This document shows, piece after piece, positions 63,677 to 64,000 of a DNA stretch of 64,000 nt (position 1 is its first letter; each line of letters begins with the position of its first letter). Position numbers and translations under genes: made by a program. Below the pieces are notes generated by a model. That model ran no database searches, was not told the DNA's origin, and saw only the letters and a program-made list of their open reading frames with translations. This stretch comes from Massilia sp. KIM (GTDB lineage: Bacteria; Pseudomonadota; Gammaproteobacteria; Burkholderiales; Burkholderiaceae_D): positions 434,001 through 498,000 of the forward strand of contig NZ_MVAD01000002.1 of NCBI RefSeq assembly GCF_002007115.1. Reading direction: 5' to 3'.

Positions 63677-63783
63677 ACGTCGGCCCGGTAGCCTCAATAC
63701 GTCGGCCCGGTAGCCTTAATACGTCGGCCGCTAGCTCTAATACGTCGGCCACTAGCTTTACTACGTCGGCCACTAGCTTTAAT
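63677..63783. repeat. 21-22 bp tandem repeat array, five copies
   Basis: Five units of TACGTCGGCC plus a variable (C)GGTAGC/CTAGC and CTNTAA end, with internal changes, run directly into the REP copy at 63784. The shared TACGTCG start shows the array grew from, or into, the left edge of that repeat. Confidence 0.9.
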
Positions 63784-63873
63784 ACGTCGTCCCCGCGCAG
63801 GCGGGGACCCAAGTTCTGCCTGCGTCGTCGAGATGCGCGCAAACTTGGGTCCCCGCCTTCGCGGGGACGACGT
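63784..63873. repeat. REP-like inverted pair, B then A, 26-bp spacer
   Basis: Orientation B at 63784-63815 (ACGTCGTCCCCGCG...) and orientation A at 63842-63873, both with the GGGTCCCC/GGGGACCC stem variant. The 26-bp spacer is alike to that of the pair at 57487-57578. The last ~125 bp of the window after it contain no gene I can support; a TACAAT hexamer near 63980 could be a -10 for a gene beyond the end. Confidence 0.9.
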
Positions 63874-64000
63874 TTTGGGGCTGCGGGACGAGCGTGAAGA
63901 GCCCCGGTCCGGCGATTCGACGCCGACAAAACAAGACGTCCTACTACCTTTCCGTACACATGGACCGCCCGCTTCCCGTTACAATAGCGATCGTTTTGTC

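Noticed and set aside
63677..63783. Possible CRISPR array
   Set aside because: The units are contiguous with no unique spacers and no cas genes are nearby; it is a simple tandem repeat.
63579..63959. A 126-codon minus-strand frame over the final repeats
   Set aside because: It is formed by reading through the REP pair and 21-bp array; the VADVLELAADVL repeats reflect the tandem DNA only.

Overview
The window reads as chromosomal DNA of a GC-rich betaproteobacterium of the Burkholderiales. Gene order and protein character fit the Oxalobacteraceae best, and a Massilia/Telluria-like organism is my best guess. This is inference from gene content: no rRNA or other decisive marker is present. Supporting it are the block tlpA-aroQ-accB-accC-prmA-DUF3426, the block yqgE-ruvX-pyrR-pyrB-pyrX-plsC, the pilGHIJL chemosensory cluster, a Lys/Ala/Pro-rich H1-like protein and a short H-NS protein. 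I see no tRNA, rRNA, CRISPR array, insertion sequence or prophage.

Layout. 1-2776: end of nrdA, then nrdB with a strong terminator. 2836-8702: AraC regulator, VOC protein, DUF4256 protein, MDR-type oxidoreductase, secreted GH5 glycosidase, and a cytochrome c/PQQ sugar dehydrogenase fusion. 8903-14327 (minus): a 1587-aa Calx-beta repeat surface or secreted protein and an outer-membrane barrel. 14649-18681: an orphan glycosyltransferase, then a pirin/DoxX pair divergent from a LysR regulator. 18682-21058: a non-coding stretch with a possible small RNA, the H1-like protein and YggT. 21277-28592 (minus): sugar kinase, DUF3426, prmA, accC, accB, aroQ, TlpA and an unknown protein. 28658-37080 (plus): mpl, YqiA-like hydrolase, ubiC, RNB ribonuclease, TonB-like protein, aroE, mtgA, CorA. 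37131-41648 (minus): a small haem-copper-oxidase-like membrane protein, two FMN-binding split-barrel proteins (one fused to GAF), hemL and a divergent ThiD. 41705-50994 (plus): rubredoxin, then pilG-pilH-pilI-pilJ-pilL for type IV pilus control. 51135-52592 (minus): photolyase. 52799-57412 (plus): yqgE, ruvX, pyrimidine genes and an acyltransferase. 57634-58479 (minus): apaH. 58583-63628 (plus): rfbBACD for dTDP-rhamnose, a WecA-like initiating sugar-phosphate transferase, and an H-NS protein. The last part is probably the edge of an O-antigen or exopolysaccharide locus.

Throughout the window a 32-bp palindromic repeat occurs only between genes, usually as inverted pairs at gene ends. It resembles REP/BIME elements and, in one pair, the neisserial dRS3 motif. 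At the right end the array is joined to a 21-bp tandem repeat that shares the repeat's edge.

The most useful observations are: a dihydroorotase homologue lacking its metal-binding histidines (a PyrC'/PyrX-type partner of aspartate transcarbamoylase); a ThiD homologue in which the ribokinase-family catalytic position is Asn; a candidate small RNA with a promoter and a very long terminator stem upstream of the H1-like gene; and the organised repeat family.
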